The notes: a model not told the origin generated them from the sequence alone. A DNA stretch of 64,000 bases from Rhizobium sp. N324 (GCF_001664485.1 NZ_CP013630.1:2421001-2485000); one strand, 5' to 3'; counted from the first letter of the stretch, positions 37,852 through 48,338 are shown. Numbers and translations: made by a program.

Positions 37852-38676
37852 TCAGACCGTGACGACCTCACGGCGCAGCAGCTCCCACGAGGCCTTGTCG
37901 GGCGCAACCAGCAGCCCGCCATCGAGATGGTGCGGCAGGTACGGAGAACCGTCGAAACGGGCGGCATGGGCGCCGGCCTCCTGCGAGATCAGCGTGCCGG
38001 CCAGATGATCCCAGGGCATCAGCTTGTTGTATATGAGGTAATGCACATGGCCGCCCGCAAGGGTGCGGTATTCATGGGCCGCGCAGCGGTAGTTGGTGAG
38101 AAAACGCACCTTGGCGAGATTGCCGAGAATCTCGGCCCGCTTCTCCTGCGGCAGGTAGCCGGTCGAGGCCATGCCGACCATCTGGTCGAGCGCGACAGGC
38201 TCTGCCGCGCGCAGCCGCCGTGCCTCTCCATCCGGCCGCCGCAGCCAGGCGCCGCCCCCCTTTTCCGCCATCACCCAATCGTCGCCCATCGGATCGTAGA
38301 TGATGCCGGCAATCGTCTCGCCGCCTGAAATGACCGAAGCCATGACGCCGAAAGCCGGGATGCCGGACGCGAAATTGAACGTGCCGTCGACCGGATCGAC
38401 GACGATGGCGAGATTGGCATCCGCGAGCCTGTCGAGCAGCGCCGGCTCGGCAGCGACCGTTTCTTCGCCCACGAACAGCGCGCCTGGCCAACGCCGCTCT
38501 GCTTCCGCCTTGATCATCCGTTCAGCCTGCTCATCGGCCTCAGTGACGAGATCGGTCGCCTCGCTCTTGGCGCGTACCTCGTCCTGGCCGAGCCGGCGAA
38601 AGCGCGGCAGGATTTCCGCCTTCGCCGCGCGGCGCAACAGATCGGCAAGAACGGTGACGTCGACAGTCGCACTCAT
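37852..38676 (-). CDS. Inositol monophosphatase family protein (copy 1)
   Basis: The 274-aa Mg-dependent phosphatase contains DLVTEADEQAERMI, FVGEET (metal ligand Glu), VVDPVDGTFNFASGIPAFG (the DPxDGT motif) and PWDHLAGTLISQEAGAH (WDxAG motif), so all metal ligands look intact. Family members hydrolyse inositol phosphates, 3'-phosphoadenosine phosphates or histidinol phosphate; motifs cannot separate these. A paralogue of almost the same length lies 41 bases upstream on the same strand. Confidence 0.9.
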   Translation of the reverse strand: MSATVDVTVLADLLRRAAKAEILPRFRRLGQDEVRAKSEATDLVTEADEQAERMIKAEAERRWPGALFVGEETVAAEPALLDRLADANLAIVVDPVDGTFNFASGIPAFGVMASVISGGETIAGIIYDPMGDDWVMAEKGGGAWLRRPDGEARRLRAAEPVALDQMVGMASTGYLPQEKRAEILGNLAKVRFLTNYRCAAHEYRTLAGGHVHYLIYNKLMPWDHLAGTLISQEAGAHAARFDGSPYLPHHLDGGLLVAPDKASWELLRREVVTV

Positions 38677-38717
38677 GTCAAATCCTTTCTCGGTCCGGCC
38701 TCTTAATAAGGCTCGAA

Positions 38718-39545
38718 TCAGATGCCGATGATCTCGCGGCGGATCAGCAGCCAGCTTTCCCTGTCGGGTGCAGAGATAATGCCGCCCGTCGTCTCACCGG
38801 GGCGATAGGGCGTGCCGTCGAATTTCGCCGTATGGCCGCCGGCCTCCTGGTGCGCGAGCACGCCGGCCAGGTGATCCCAGGGCATCAGCTTCGCATGGCC
38901 GATGAAATGCAGCTTGCCGGAGGCGACCATCCAATATTCATAGGCCGAGCAGTTGAAAGCGAAGGTCATCTTGATCTTCGCCATGTTCGCGGAGATGCGC
39001 GAGCGATCCGGGTCGTCCATATGGCCCCAGGAGATGCCGCCGACCATCTGGTTCAAGGCGGCAGGCTCGGCCACTCCAAGCCTGCTCGATTGCCCATCCT
39101 TCCGCGTCAGGAAGGCGCCCGCTCCCTTGATCGCCATCACCGTATCGCCGAGGACGGGATCGTGAATGATGCCGGCGACCGTTTCGCCCCTGACGGTGAC
39201 CGCCAGCATCGTCCCGAAGACCGGAAGCCCGGCGGCGAAATTGAAGGTGCCGTCGACAGGATCGATGACAAAGGCGAGTTCGGCATCGGCAAGTGCCGGC
39301 ACGACGGACCGGTCGGCGTCATAGGCTTCCTCGCCGACGACGAGGGCGGCGGGAAAGCGCTCTTTCAGCGCCGCGGTAATCCTGTGTTCGGCGAGCAGAT
39401 CCGCCTGCGTCACCACGTCGATTGCCGAGGTCTTTTCCGAAACGTCGGCCGTGCCGAGATTGCGGAAACGCGGCATGATTTCAGCGCGCGCCGCCTCCTT
39501 CACGCAATCGCCGAGAAAGAGAATATCCTGATCTGAAATGCTCAT
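38718..39545 (-). CDS. Inositol monophosphatase family protein (copy 2, tandem paralogue)
   Basis: The 275-residue protein is clearly homologous to copy 1: AIDVVTQADLLAEHRI, VVGEEAYD, VIDPVDGTFNFAAGLPVFG and PWDHLAGVLAHQEAGGH. It is first in the minus-strand pair and keeps the metal-binding motifs. Differences cluster in the substrate-side segments (for example GGISWGHMDDPDRSRI against GMASTGYLPQEKRAEI), which suggests a split in substrate preference. Confidence 0.9.
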   Translation of the reverse strand: MSISDQDILFLGDCVKEAARAEIMPRFRNLGTADVSEKTSAIDVVTQADLLAEHRITAALKERFPAALVVGEEAYDADRSVVPALADAELAFVIDPVDGTFNFAAGLPVFGTMLAVTVRGETVAGIIHDPVLGDTVMAIKGAGAFLTRKDGQSSRLGVAEPAALNQMVGGISWGHMDDPDRSRISANMAKIKMTFAFNCSAYEYWMVASGKLHFIGHAKLMPWDHLAGVLAHQEAGGHTAKFDGTPYRPGETTGGIISAPDRESWLLIRREIIGI

Positions 39546-39591
39546 ACGAAATCCTGCTCTTCATGTAATAGCCAGCTGCTTAGCCGGACTT

Positions 39592-40461
39592 TCATGAAGG
39601 ATCGGTGACATTAAGGTTGGAAAAGTCGAAGAGTTTCGGATCGAGCAGGTGCGACGGGTTCACATGCGACAGCGCACGCAGCATCGTGTCCTTGCGCCCC
39701 GGCATGCGCCGCTCGATATCGGCAAGCATATCCTTCATCGCATTGCGCTGCAGCCCGTCCTGCGAGCCGCAGAGATCGCAGGGAATGATCGGAAATTGCA
39801 TCGCAACGGCGAACTTGGCGAGGTCGTCCTCGGCGGCATAGGCGAGCGGGCGAAGCACCATCAGGTCGCCCTCATCGTTCAGAAGCTTCGCCGGCATGGA
39901 GGCCAGCCGCCCGCCGTGGAAGAAGTTCATGAAGAAGGTTTCGAGAATGTCCTCGCGGTGGTGGCCAAGCACCAGGGCATCGCAGCCTTCTTCCCGGGCG
40001 ACGCGATAGAGATTGCCGCGCCGCAACCGCGAACAGAGCGAGCAATAGGTCGCGCCTTCCGGCACCTTCTCTTTCACGATCGAATAGGTATCCCGATACT
40101 CGATGCGGTGCCGCACGCCGATCTTCGTCAGATAATCCGGCAGCACATGTTTGGGAAAGTTCGGCTGCCCCTGGTCGAGGTTGCAAGCGATCAGCTCGAC
40201 CGGCAGCAGTCCGCGCCATTGAAGATCGAGCAGCAGCGCCAGCAGCCCGTAGGAATCCTTGCCGCCGGAAAGGCCGACCAGCCAGCGCTTTTGCCCCTTC
40301 AGCATGTCGAAATCGTCGAAGGCCTGGCGCACCTGCCTCAACAGCCGCTTGCGCAGCTTGTTGAAGGAGACCGAATGCGGCGCATCGACAAACAGCGCAT
40401 GGCCGCTGGTCACGGCCTCGCCACTCTCCAATTCGTCGGCAATGTTGGTTGCGATATTCAT
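39592..40461 (-). CDS. ttcA: tRNA 2-thiocytidine(32) synthetase TtcA
   Basis: The 289-aa PP-loop ATPase has [20 protein letters not shown] (PP loop) and [17 protein letters not shown] with the CxxC pair. A third cysteine lies in [10 protein letters not shown], matching the [4Fe-4S] ligand set of TtcA. It thiolates cytidine 32 in the anticodon loop of certain tRNAs. It lies downstream of glsA and rpsD on the same strand. Confidence 0.94.
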   Translation of the reverse strand: MNIATNIADELESGEAVTSGHALFVDAPHSVSFNKLRKRLLRQVRQAFDDFDMLKGQKRWLVGLSGGKDSYGLLALLLDLQWRGLLPVELIACNLDQGQPNFPKHVLPDYLTKIGVRHRIEYRDTYSIVKEKVPEGATYCSLCSRLRRGNLYRVAREEGCDALVLGHHREDILETFFMNFFHGGRLASMPAKLLNDEGDLMVLRPLAYAAEDDLAKFAVAMQFPIIPCDLCGSQDGLQRNAMKDMLADIERRMPGRKDTMLRALSHVNPSHLLDPKLFDFSNLNVTDPS

Positions 40462-40518
40462 TGCTTCGCCCTATCGAGATCTGTCTGCCTTAGCAGAAAC
40501 GCGTTCGGCAACACAGCG

Positions 40519-41448
40519 TCAATCGCCGAAAACCGACCAACCGGTGCGCGCCGCCAGCATTTCCAGCGCCACGGCGCCGAGCTGCGAGTTGCCGACCTTG
40601 TTCAGCCCCGGCGACCATACCGCAATCGAGGCAATGCCGGGCGCAACCGCGAAGATGCCGCCGCCAACACCGCTCTTGCCGGGCAGGCCGACATGATAGG
40701 CGAAGTCGCCCGAGCCGTCGTAATGGCCGCAGGTCAGCATCAGCGCATTGATGCGCCGCGCCCGCTTCGGCGACACGACGGAATGGCCCGTCATCGGATT
40801 GCTGCCGCGCGCTGCGAGAAACAGCCCGGCGCGGGCCAGCTGCTCGCAGCTCATCGACAGCGCACATTGGTGGAAATACACGCCGAGCACGTGCTCGACG
40901 GGATGGTCGAGATTGCGGTAGGCGCGCATGAAGTTGGCGAGCGCGACATTGCGATATCCCGTCTGCGTTTCCGAACGCGCCACCTTGTCGTCGATGGTGA
41001 TCGACTCGTCATCGGCGAGATAACGCACGAAGCGCAGCAGCTCGCCGATTGCCTCGCGCGGCGCATGCCCGGCCATGACCACGTCGGAAACGGCGATCGC
41101 GCCGGCATTGATGAACGGATTGCGCGGGATGCCGCTCTCGTGCTCGAGCTGGACGATCGAGTTGAAAGCCGATCCGGACGGTTCGCGCCCGACACGCTTC
41201 CACAGACCCTCTCCAACCTTGCCAAGCGCCAAGGTCAGCATGAAGACTTTGGATATGCTCTGGATCGAGAAGGCGATATCGGCATCGCCGACACGATAGA
41301 CTTTGCCGTCGACGGTGACGATCGCCATGCCGAACTGCCGTGGATCGACCTTGGCAAGCTCGGGAATATAGTCGGCGACCTTACCCTCGCCGATGCGCGG
41401 CAGGATATCGGTATGGATACTATCGAGGATCGCCTGCAAATCCGCCAT
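40519..41448 (-). CDS. glsA: Glutaminase
   Basis: The 309-residue serine-dependent glutaminase (beta-lactamase-like fold) hydrolyses glutamine to glutamate and ammonia. [16 protein letters not shown] holds the Ser-x-x-Lys catalytic pair. [30 protein letters not shown] and [20 protein letters not shown] are family signatures. It is transcribed in the rpsD direction, but an intrinsic terminator separates the two genes. Confidence 0.95.
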   Translation of the reverse strand: MADLQAILDSIHTDILPRIGEGKVADYIPELAKVDPRQFGMAIVTVDGKVYRVGDADIAFSIQSISKVFMLTLALGKVGEGLWKRVGREPSGSAFNSIVQLEHESGIPRNPFINAGAIAVSDVVMAGHAPREAIGELLRFVRYLADDESITIDDKVARSETQTGYRNVALANFMRAYRNLDHPVEHVLGVYFHQCALSMSCEQLARAGLFLAARGSNPMTGHSVVSPKRARRINALMLTCGHYDGSGDFAYHVGLPGKSGVGGGIFAVAPGIASIAVWSPGLNKVGNSQLGAVALEMLAARTGWSVFGD

Positions 41449-41466
41449 CGCTTCTCTCCGGATAAC

Positions 41467-41494
41467 AAAAAAGCCGCCCGAAAGAGCGGCTTTT
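41467..41494 (-). terminator. Rho-independent terminator of rpsD
   Basis: On the minus strand AAAAGCCGC pairs with GCGGCTTTT and is followed by TTTTTTG. It lies just after rpsD and immediately before the glsA start. Confidence 0.85.
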
Positions 41495-41520
41495 CCATAA
41501 GCGAAAACGCCTGGTTCTTC

Positions 41521-42138
41521 TTAACGCGAATAGAATTCGACGACCAGATGTGGCTCCATGACGACCGGGAACGGAACGTCGCTGAGCGTCGGGACGCGGC
41601 CGAAGGTAGCGACCATCTTGTTGTGATCGACTTCGATATAATCCGGAACGTCGCGCTCTGCGAGGCTGACGGCTTCCAGAACGGTCACCAACTGCTTCGA
41701 CTTCTCGCGAACTTCGATGACATCGCCGGCCTTGCAGCGGTACGAACCGATGTTGACGCGCACGCCGTTGACGGTGACGTGGCCATGGTTGACGAACTGA
41801 CGGGCAGCAAAGACCGTCGGAACGAACTTGGCGCGATAGACGATCGCATCGAGGCGCGATTCCAGCAGACCGATCAGGTTTTCCGAGGTGTCGCCCTTGC
41901 GGCGGTCGGCTTCGGCGAAGATCGCGCGGAACTGCTTTTCGCGCAGGTCACCGTAGTAGCCCTTGAGCTTCTGCTTGGCGCGCAGCTGCACACCGAAGTC
42001 CGAAAGCTTGCCCTTGCGGCGCTGGCCGTGCTGGCCCGGGCCGTATTCGCGGCGGTTCACCGGGGACTTCGGACGGCCCCAGATGTTTTCGCCCATGCGG
42101 CGGTCAATTTTATACTTGGACGATTCGCGCTTGCTCAT
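41521..42138 (-). CDS. rpsD: Ribosomal protein S4
   Basis: The 205-aa primary 16S rRNA-binding protein starts [20 protein letters not shown]. It contains the S4 RNA-binding domain [20 protein letters not shown] followed by [18 protein letters not shown], and ends [11 protein letters not shown] 42138 has AAAGGAAA upstream; the longer open frame is not used. The first part has no zinc-binding cysteines, so it is the C-minus form. Confidence 0.97.
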   Translation of the reverse strand: MSKRESSKYKIDRRMGENIWGRPKSPVNRREYGPGQHGQRRKGKLSDFGVQLRAKQKLKGYYGDLREKQFRAIFAEADRRKGDTSENLIGLLESRLDAIVYRAKFVPTVFAARQFVNHGHVTVNGVRVNIGSYRCKAGDVIEVREKSKQLVTVLEAVSLAERDVPDYIEVDHNKMVATFGRVPTLSDVPFPVVMEPHLVVEFYSR

Positions 42139-42392
42139 CGTATTTCCTTTCAAAGGTTTATGCCGGTTTGTTTCCAAGCCGCGCAAAGGAAACACGCCCT
42201 CCTCTGATCTCTGCCGAGATCTGACAGGATGTTCCGGTTAGCGAACAGAAACGATCCACGGGACATGTCAAATGAAACACCGGACATTGCTGCCCGGTGC
42301 TTGGCGCGGTCTTTAGAGGGCCGTCATGAAAATGTCAACAGCCCGAGATGCCATCAACCAACTTTGCGAATATCGCGCCAGCGCTACCGATC

Positions 42393-42863
42393 TCATCCAG
42401 CAACAGGCTGGATTGTTTTCGCCATCTCGGAAGTTTGCACCCACCCTGTTCGGTCATAGAGCGGTCGTCCCGCCTTCGTCGTGTGCAGAATGGCGTAGGC
42501 GATCCCGCGCTGCCTGAATTCCCGATCTGCGGCATCCATGAGCAGGCGTGCGATGCCACGTTCGCGTTGCTCATGCTCGACGAACACGTTCAACACGTAG
42601 CCTCGATGATCATCGCTCGGGTGGGAGGGATGCGGTGGCCACTCGACAAGCATCAGACCAATGCCTCCCACCGAATGCCCGTCGTGTTCGGCAATGAAGC
42701 CGAAATATCGGCCATCTTGCAGGCGCGGCTTGAGCCAATCTCGAAAAGCGGGATTCATTGCAGCGATCTCACGCGCATCCCTGCCAGCTTCGGCAAACAT
42801 CGCTTCGCGGTGACGGCATATGAGATCGAGGTCTTTCGGTAAAACAGGACGCATTTCGATCAT
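42393..42863 (-). CDS. GNAT family N-acetyltransferase
   Basis: The 156-residue protein has IEMRPVLPKDLDLICRHREA, GGIGLMLVEWPPHPSHPSDD, GYVLNVFVEHEQRERGIARL (the acetyl-CoA loop is QRERGIA) and AGRPLYDRTGWVQTSEM, all usual GNAT blocks. The acceptor is unknown. The start is ATG 42863 with GAAG nearby; ATG 42854 is an alternative. It is convergent with nothing and lies upstream of the rpsD promoter region on the same strand. Confidence 0.87.
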   Translation of the reverse strand: MIEMRPVLPKDLDLICRHREAMFAEAGRDAREIAAMNPAFRDWLKPRLQDGRYFGFIAEHDGHSVGGIGLMLVEWPPHPSHPSDDHRGYVLNVFVEHEQRERGIARLLMDAADREFRQRGIAYAILHTTKAGRPLYDRTGWVQTSEMAKTIQPVAG

Positions 42864-42944
42864 TTGGCTTCTTTGTAATGTCTTCCCAAGCAGAGGACAT
42901 GGGCCGTTCCAAGGCATGCGCTAAATCGAATCGGAACCTGCCAC

Positions 42945-44459
42945 CTACTCCGCAGCCAGCGGCTGATCGCCACCGGCATCAGGCGCGTTGGCGTCGCCCG
43001 GCGCCGTCTGGCAGCCCATATCCGGGAAGGCGACGATACGCTTGCCGGAAAAATCCGTGTGCACGACGATGCTACCCTGCTCCTCGAAATAGCCGAGCAG
43101 GCGCCGTGCCCGGCGGGCGGAATGGGTGCCGTAGGCGCGGGCGATGCGGGCGTCCGACGGGCACGGCTCACCGCAGACGGCGGCCTTGGCGAGCATCAGG
43201 AAAACGCCCTGCAGGTCGTCGGTGACACCAGATGACAGCGATAGCGCCGTCGCCCACTCGTCGGTCGCGGCCGTCGCCGCATCGACACCGGAGCGCGAGA
43301 TCGCCACACGCCGGCGGAAATCCGGCAGTGCGATCGGCGGTCCCGGCACGCGGCGCATGCGCAGCCGCACGAGAAAATCCTGGTAGAGCACGGCATCGGT
43401 ACGGAAAGCGGAGGTTGGATCGTCGAGGATTTCGGCAAGCACGCCGGCGAGGCGCTCCTCGCGCTCTTCGGCGGAGACCTCCACCTGGCTCGCCCTCGCC
43501 TCGACAGGCGCAGGTGACGCCGCCGGCGTCGAGCGTGAGAGTTCCGCCAGTATATCGGTGGTCGGCCGCGGCGCCGGCGGGGCGCGGCGCACGAGCGGAC
43601 GCTGAAACTCCTCCGGATCGGGCGTGAAGATCAGGTCCTCGACATCCTCTGGCGCATCCGGCAGCGGCATCAGCTTTGGGCTGGAGGAACGCGCCGAGGT
43701 TTCCACCGCGCCGATCTGGATCGGCAGCGGCCGGCGCGACAGCGCCGGGCCGAGGGCGACGAAATTGCCGCGCTTCAGATCGCGGAACATCTCGGCCTGG
43801 CGCCGGTCCATACCGAGCAGGTCGGCGGCGCGCGCCATGTCGATATCGAGAAAGGTGCGGCCCATCAGGAAGTTCGAGGCCTCAGCCGCGACGTTCTTGG
43901 CGAGTTTGGCAAGCCGCTGCGTGGCAATGACGCCGGCAAGCCCGCGCTTACGGCCGCGGCACATCAGGTTGGTCATCGCGCCCAGCGACATCTTGCGCGC
44001 ATCTTCCGAAACGTCGCCACCGACGGACGGCGCAAACATCTGCGCTTCATCGACGACGACAAGAACGGGATACCAGTATTCGCGGTCGGCATCGAACATG
44101 CCGTTGAGGAAGGCGGCGGCCGCACGCATCTGCTGCTCGATATCGAGACCCTCAAGCGTCAGCACGCAGGACACGCGATGCTGGCGGATGCGGTTGGCAA
44201 TACCAGCCAGCTCCGCCTCGGTGCGTTCGCCGTCGACGACGATATGGCCAAACCTGTCGCTGAGGGTGACGAAATCACCCTCGGGATCGATGATGACCTG
44301 CTGCACCCATTGCGCCGATTGCTCGAGCAGACGCCGCAAGAGATGCGACTTCCCCGATCCGGAATTGCCCTGCACGAGCAGACGGGTCGCCAGCAGCTCC
44401 TCGATATCGAGCGTCGCCGGGCTGCCGGACGCCAATCCCATATCGATGCCAACTTGCAA
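42945..44459 (-). CDS. HerA/DUF87-type ATPase
   Basis: The 504-residue protein has Walker A GNSGSGKSHLLRRLL near residue 31 and Walker B YPVLVVVDEAQMFAP. The GRKRGLAGVIATQRLAKLAK segment with a likely arginine finger marks it as a HerA/FtsK-superfamily ATPase. From about 270 to 345 is a proline-rich linker, then a C-terminal region (about 345-470) that may include winged-helix folds. No NurA nuclease or other defence gene adjoins. The start is TTG 44459, supported by AGGA six bases before it; the next in-frame ATG (44441) lacks a ribosome site. Confidence 0.85.
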   Translation of the reverse strand: MQVGIDMGLASGSPATLDIEELLATRLLVQGNSGSGKSHLLRRLLEQSAQWVQQVIIDPEGDFVTLSDRFGHIVVDGERTEAELAGIANRIRQHRVSCVLTLEGLDIEQQMRAAAAFLNGMFDADREYWYPVLVVVDEAQMFAPSVGGDVSEDARKMSLGAMTNLMCRGRKRGLAGVIATQRLAKLAKNVAAEASNFLMGRTFLDIDMARAADLLGMDRRQAEMFRDLKRGNFVALGPALSRRPLPIQIGAVETSARSSSPKLMPLPDAPEDVEDLIFTPDPEEFQRPLVRRAPPAPRPTTDILAELSRSTPAASPAPVEARASQVEVSAEEREERLAGVLAEILDDPTSAFRTDAVLYQDFLVRLRMRRVPGPPIALPDFRRRVAISRSGVDAATAATDEWATALSLSSGVTDDLQGVFLMLAKAAVCGEPCPSDARIARAYGTHSARRARRLLGYFEEQGSIVVHTDFSGKRIVAFPDMGCQTAPGDANAPDAGGDQPLAAE

Positions 44460-44585
44460 TGCCGATCCTCGCGACGAAGAGACTCACATGAACGAACGCC
44501 ATTCTTCCGAAACGGCAACGCCCCGTCTATCAAAGAATCTGCTGATTTTCAGGGCCGGATTTCGCCAACCCACAGGACAATTCCC

Positions 44586-45386
44586 TCAAGCCCTCAAGCC
44601 AAAACCCTGCATCAGCCGCCGCGTCGCGAAATCCTGTTGCCCAGAGGTGAAGACCGCGAAGTCGAAATTATCGGGATGCACGGCATCGGCAACCAGCGGA
44701 ACCAGCGTGCGGGCGCGGCGCGCGATCGCTTCGGCCGGATCGAGCCAATCGACCGGCCAGGGGGCAATCCGCCGGAAAAGATTGGCCATGAAGGGATAAT
44801 GGGTGCAGGCGAGCACCACGATATCGGTCTTCTGGCCGTCCTTCTCGACGAAACATTGGTTGATTTCCGCAAGCACCGCGTCATCGGAGACGGCGTCGCC
44901 GCGAATATAGGCTTCGGCCATACGCGCCAGGTTCTCCGAGCCGACGAGGCGGACATGGCACTGCTGCGCGAAGGACTGGATGAGATCGCGCGTATAGGCC
45001 CGCTTCACCGTGCCCGGCGTTGCGAGCACCGAGACGAGGCCGGAGCGCGTGCGCTCCGCCGCCGGCTTGATCGCCGGGACGGTGCCGACGAAGGTCATCT
45101 GGGGAAAGGCGGCGCGCAGATCGGCGCCGACCAGCGTGAAGGCGGTGTTGCAGGCAATGATGCAAACTTCGGGGTCGTGCTCCGCAAGCAGCCGGCCGAA
45201 GAGCCCGATCACACGCTCCTTCAGCGCCTGCTCCTCCCAGCCGCCATAGGGAAAGCCGGCATCGTCGGCGACATAGATGAAGCCGCGCTCCGGCATCAGC
45301 ACACGCGCCTCGCGCAGCACGGTCAGCCCACCGATGCCGGAATCGAAGAGCAGTATGGGTTTCAGCTCACGCGTCGTTGCTGTCAT
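44586..45386 (-). CDS. murI: Glutamate racemase
   Basis: The 266-aa cofactor-independent racemase makes D-glutamate for peptidoglycan. [17 protein letters not shown] holds the catalytic Asp/Ser region, [11 protein letters not shown] the first catalytic Cys, and [11 protein letters not shown] the second. [15 protein letters not shown] is the substrate loop. ATG 45386 lies within the 3' end of trmJ (20-base overlap), so the open frame further upstream is only the overlap. Probably co-transcribed with trmJ. Confidence 0.94.
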   Translation of the reverse strand: MTATTRELKPILLFDSGIGGLTVLREARVLMPERGFIYVADDAGFPYGGWEEQALKERVIGLFGRLLAEHDPEVCIIACNTAFTLVGADLRAAFPQMTFVGTVPAIKPAAERTRSGLVSVLATPGTVKRAYTRDLIQSFAQQCHVRLVGSENLARMAEAYIRGDAVSDDAVLAEINQCFVEKDGQKTDIVVLACTHYPFMANLFRRIAPWPVDWLDPAEAIARRARTLVPLVADAVHPDNFDFAVFTSGQQDFATRRLMQGFGLRA

Positions 45387-46197
45387 CTGGCGGTGTTTCC
45401 TTGGCCGATGTCGGGAACCTACCGCCGCGCGGGCTCTTGCGCGAGAAGCGGTCGAGGGAAGAGATGACGCCGCGCAACACGCTGATTTCCTGCTCCGTGA
45501 AAGCCCGGCGGGATAGAACTGCACGCAGATTGTCGACCATTTTGGGCTTTTTCCCGGCAGGATGGAAATAACCGCGCGCATCGAGCGCGTCTTCCAACTG
45601 ATCGAACAGACCGAACAATTGCTCCTTGGTCGAGGGCGTCTGCCCAATTGCCTGGAAGGGCACGGCGCCAATATCCTCCATGCCGGACTTCATCCATTCA
45701 TAAGACATCAGCAGCACGGCCTGGGCGATATTCAGCGAGGCAAAGGCCGGATTGACGGGAAAGGTGACGATCTCGTCGGCCAGCGCCACTTCCTCATTGG
45801 TCAGCCCCCAGCGCTCGCGCCCGAAGAGAATGCCGGTGCCCTCGCCCGCGCGGAATTTCGCCCTCAGCGTCTCGGCGGCAATGACCGGGGAGCGCACCGG
45901 CTTATAACCGTCGCGCTCGCGCGCCGTCGTCGCATAAACGAAGTTGAGATCGGCGACCGCCTGCTCCAGCGTGTCGTAGACCTTCGTTGCCGTGATCACA
46001 TGATCAGCCTTGGAGGCGGTCGCCAGCGCTTTTTCGTTCGGCCAGCCGTCACGCGGATTGACGAGGCGCAGTTCTGCCAGACCGAAATTCGCCATGGCGC
46101 GCGCCACCATGCCGATATTCTCGCCCATCTGCGGCTCGACCAGAATAATGGCCGGCCCTTCGGCCAGAAGTTGACGCTCGCTGTTCGTGCCTGCCAT
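45367..46197 (-). CDS. trmJ: tRNA (cytidine/uridine-2'-O-)-methyltransferase, TrmJ type
   Basis: The 276-residue SPOUT methyltransferase contains [20 protein letters not shown] near the start, [20 protein letters not shown], and [24 protein letters not shown] forming the knotted SAM site. A C-terminal extension of about 75 residues ([21 protein letters not shown]) is typical of TrmJ rather than TrmL. It 2'-O-methylates position 32 of tRNA, the same residue region that TtcA modifies. ATG 46197 has AAGGA upstream. Its 3' end overlaps murI. Confidence 0.92.
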   Translation of the reverse strand: MAGTNSERQLLAEGPAIILVEPQMGENIGMVARAMANFGLAELRLVNPRDGWPNEKALATASKADHVITATKVYDTLEQAVADLNFVYATTARERDGYKPVRSPVIAAETLRAKFRAGEGTGILFGRERWGLTNEEVALADEIVTFPVNPAFASLNIAQAVLLMSYEWMKSGMEDIGAVPFQAIGQTPSTKEQLFGLFDQLEDALDARGYFHPAGKKPKMVDNLRAVLSRRAFTEQEISVLRGVISSLDRFSRKSPRGGRFPTSAKETPPDDSNDA

Positions 46198-46201
46198 GGT
46201 C

Positions 46202-48235
46202 TTATCCTTGTTTCGAGCGCGCAATAGCCTCGCCCGCCGCAAACGGCAAGACGTCGGCCTGCGGATAGAGCCTTTCCAGCGCCGAACCGATCATTTCGAG
46301 GCCCAGCCTGGCGCCTTCGCGCGACAGCGGCAGGTGCCGTCCCGTCGTCCGAGACGCCTTGCGCTTGATCAGGAAGCAACTGGAGCCGCGCGGGGCGGCC
46401 TCGTCGATCAGCGCCAGATCCACCGCGATCAGCCTGTTCAGCGTGCCGGCGGCGGCCGGCGCTTCATAACTCTTCGCCAGGATACGCGCCCAATAGGTGC
46501 AGGACAGGAAGATCGCCAGCGTCTGGCGGATCTGGCCCGGCCGCGTCACCACCGACCAGGAAGAGCCGAGCGGCCGCGCCGCCACCGTCACGTCGCGGTA
46601 GCAGGCATCGATCTTCTGCGACAGCGCCATCAGCTCGAAACTGCTCTTACCCTCGCCGAGCGCGCCAAGCAGGTCGCGCAACGCCTGGAACCAGCGGGCA
46701 AGCGCGGAATCGAGCGCGCCGCGTGTGCGTGTGGGAAAGACGATGAAAGCGACCGCCGTTCCGGCCGCAGCCCCAATCATGGTCTCGCCGATGCGCAGCT
46801 TCAACAGATCGAGCGTCAGCACGCCCGTCATGCCATAGACCAGGCAGAGCACGATCGAGATGAAGAAGGTCATCGTCGCATAGGAAACCTGCAGGAAATA
46901 GAAGGCGAGGAAGATACAGACGGCGGCAACCGGAATGGCGATATCGGGCTTGCCTGAAATCAGCGTTGCCAGCACAAGGCCGATGGCAATCCCGAACACG
47001 GTGCCGAGCGAACGCGACAGCGCCCTCATCGCAGTGTCACCGCGCGAATTGGTGTTGGTGAAGACAAGGAAGGAAGCAAGCACCGCCCAGAACCAGCGTT
47101 CGCGCGACAAGAGCAGGCCGAAGCTCATGGCGATTGCCGACGCGATGGTGATCTGCAGCGCCGCGCGCAGCAGCGGATTGGCGAGCGAAACGTCGATCGA
47201 CGGGGATGGTGCCGTATCACTGACCGCATCGATCTCGGAGAAGCCGGAGGCCTGCCCCTCGCCGATCGCCTGCGTCAGTTGCTGCCTGGCCTCGCCGAGC
47301 CAGAGGAGCGCCCGCACGGTTTCGCCCTGCGGCTGATCCTGGATGCCCTCGACCATCCCCTCGAATCTTGCGAGTTCGGCCGCATCCGCCTCGATGACGG
47401 CATGGACGAGCGCAAAAGGCGGCGGGCTCTGGAAGCTCAGCACGATCGCGCTCTCGGCCGCAAGATGGGCGTCGAAGAGCCGGATCGCCAGCTCGGCTGC
47501 AGGATCGGCGGCGCCGTCGAAAACGCCGGCCGGCGGGCGCGGGATGAAGGTCTCCGCCATCAGCACGACTTCCTTCAGCCGATCTTCCAACTGGCGCAGC
47601 TCCTGCCGGTCGGCTTCGCCGATCTCGCCGCCGCCGGCGATGGCGGCGAGCTTGAAAAGGATCTGGTTGATCCGCCCGCGCACGCTTTCGAGCGCGCGCA
47701 GCAGGTCGCGCCGCCAGTCGTCGGGCAAAAGCACCGTCCTGACGAGATGGCCGACGAGCACCGAGACGACCGGGCCAATCGTCACCTCAGGCAGTTCGGC
47801 AAGCGGCGGACGGAAATAGGCGCCCATAAAATAGGAGGTGAAGGCGAACATGCCGATGGCAAAACCGCGCGGCCCGAACACCCGTCCCGCCGATGCGAGC
47901 GCGATCACCGCCAGGAAGACGAGATCGGAGAGAAAACGGCGATCCTCGAGCCCCGCGGCAACGCCGACGACGGCAAGGCTTACCACACAACCGAAGAGCC
48001 GCGTCACCAGCTGGCGGGAATTGCCCTTGTCGCGCACCGCCACCCCGCCTTCGATCGACAGCACGATGCCGAGGCCGAAGGCCGCGGTCGGCAACGGCAG
48101 GATGAACATGTCGATGGCAAGAAGGACCAAAAAGGAGAAAACGATCGTCAGCGTCACCCGCAGCGCCATGCGCAGGCGCGAAAGCGCCGGATCATTGGCA
48201 AGCAGCCAGTCGCGAGCCTGAAAGCCGGAAAACAA
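46202..48235 (-). CDS. FUSC family (fusaric acid resistance/aromatic exporter-like) protein
   Basis: The 677-aa protein has two membrane blocks: about five helices at residues 25-170 and five more at about 355-510, separated by a cytoplasmic helical domain, with a C-terminal soluble region. RVTLTIVFSFLVLLAIDMFI and RERWFWAVLASFLVFTNTNS are typical of FUSC/AaeB-like half modules. Family members are linked to export of aromatic acids together with a membrane-fusion protein, but no fusion protein is encoded here. It ends 4 bases before the trmJ start. Confidence 0.87.
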   Translation of the reverse strand: MFSGFQARDWLLANDPALSRLRMALRVTLTIVFSFLVLLAIDMFILPLPTAAFGLGIVLSIEGGVAVRDKGNSRQLVTRLFGCVVSLAVVGVAAGLEDRRFLSDLVFLAVIALASAGRVFGPRGFAIGMFAFTSYFMGAYFRPPLAELPEVTIGPVVSVLVGHLVRTVLLPDDWRRDLLRALESVRGRINQILFKLAAIAGGGEIGEADRQELRQLEDRLKEVVLMAETFIPRPPAGVFDGAADPAAELAIRLFDAHLAAESAIVLSFQSPPPFALVHAVIEADAAELARFEGMVEGIQDQPQGETVRALLWLGEARQQLTQAIGEGQASGFSEIDAVSDTAPSPSIDVSLANPLLRAALQITIASAIAMSFGLLLSRERWFWAVLASFLVFTNTNSRGDTAMRALSRSLGTVFGIAIGLVLATLISGKPDIAIPVAAVCIFLAFYFLQVSYATMTFFISIVLCLVYGMTGVLTLDLLKLRIGETMIGAAAGTAVAFIVFPTRTRGALDSALARWFQALRDLLGALGEGKSSFELMALSQKIDACYRDVTVAARPLGSSWSVVTRPGQIRQTLAIFLSCTYWARILAKSYEAPAAAGTLNRLIAVDLALIDEAAPRGSSCFLIKRKASRTTGRHLPLSREGARLGLEMIGSALERLYPQADVLPFAAGEAIARSKQG

Positions 48236-48338
48236 TGCAGAAACCCCTCATGCCGCGGAAGGATCGACAGATAATGCCATGCCGGGCGAAAGCAAACTGC
48301 CCGAGATCGAAATCTCGACGCTCGCGAATGTCGCGTCC

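Noticed and set aside
39649..42207. 852-codon plus-strand frame across ttcA, glsA and rpsD
   Set aside because: It spans three well-supported minus-strand genes and their terminator and shows no domain.
42945..44459. Anti-phage defence system based on the HerA-like ATPase
   Set aside because: Neighbours are rpsD, a GNAT and murI; no nuclease, sirtuin or other effector is encoded next to it.
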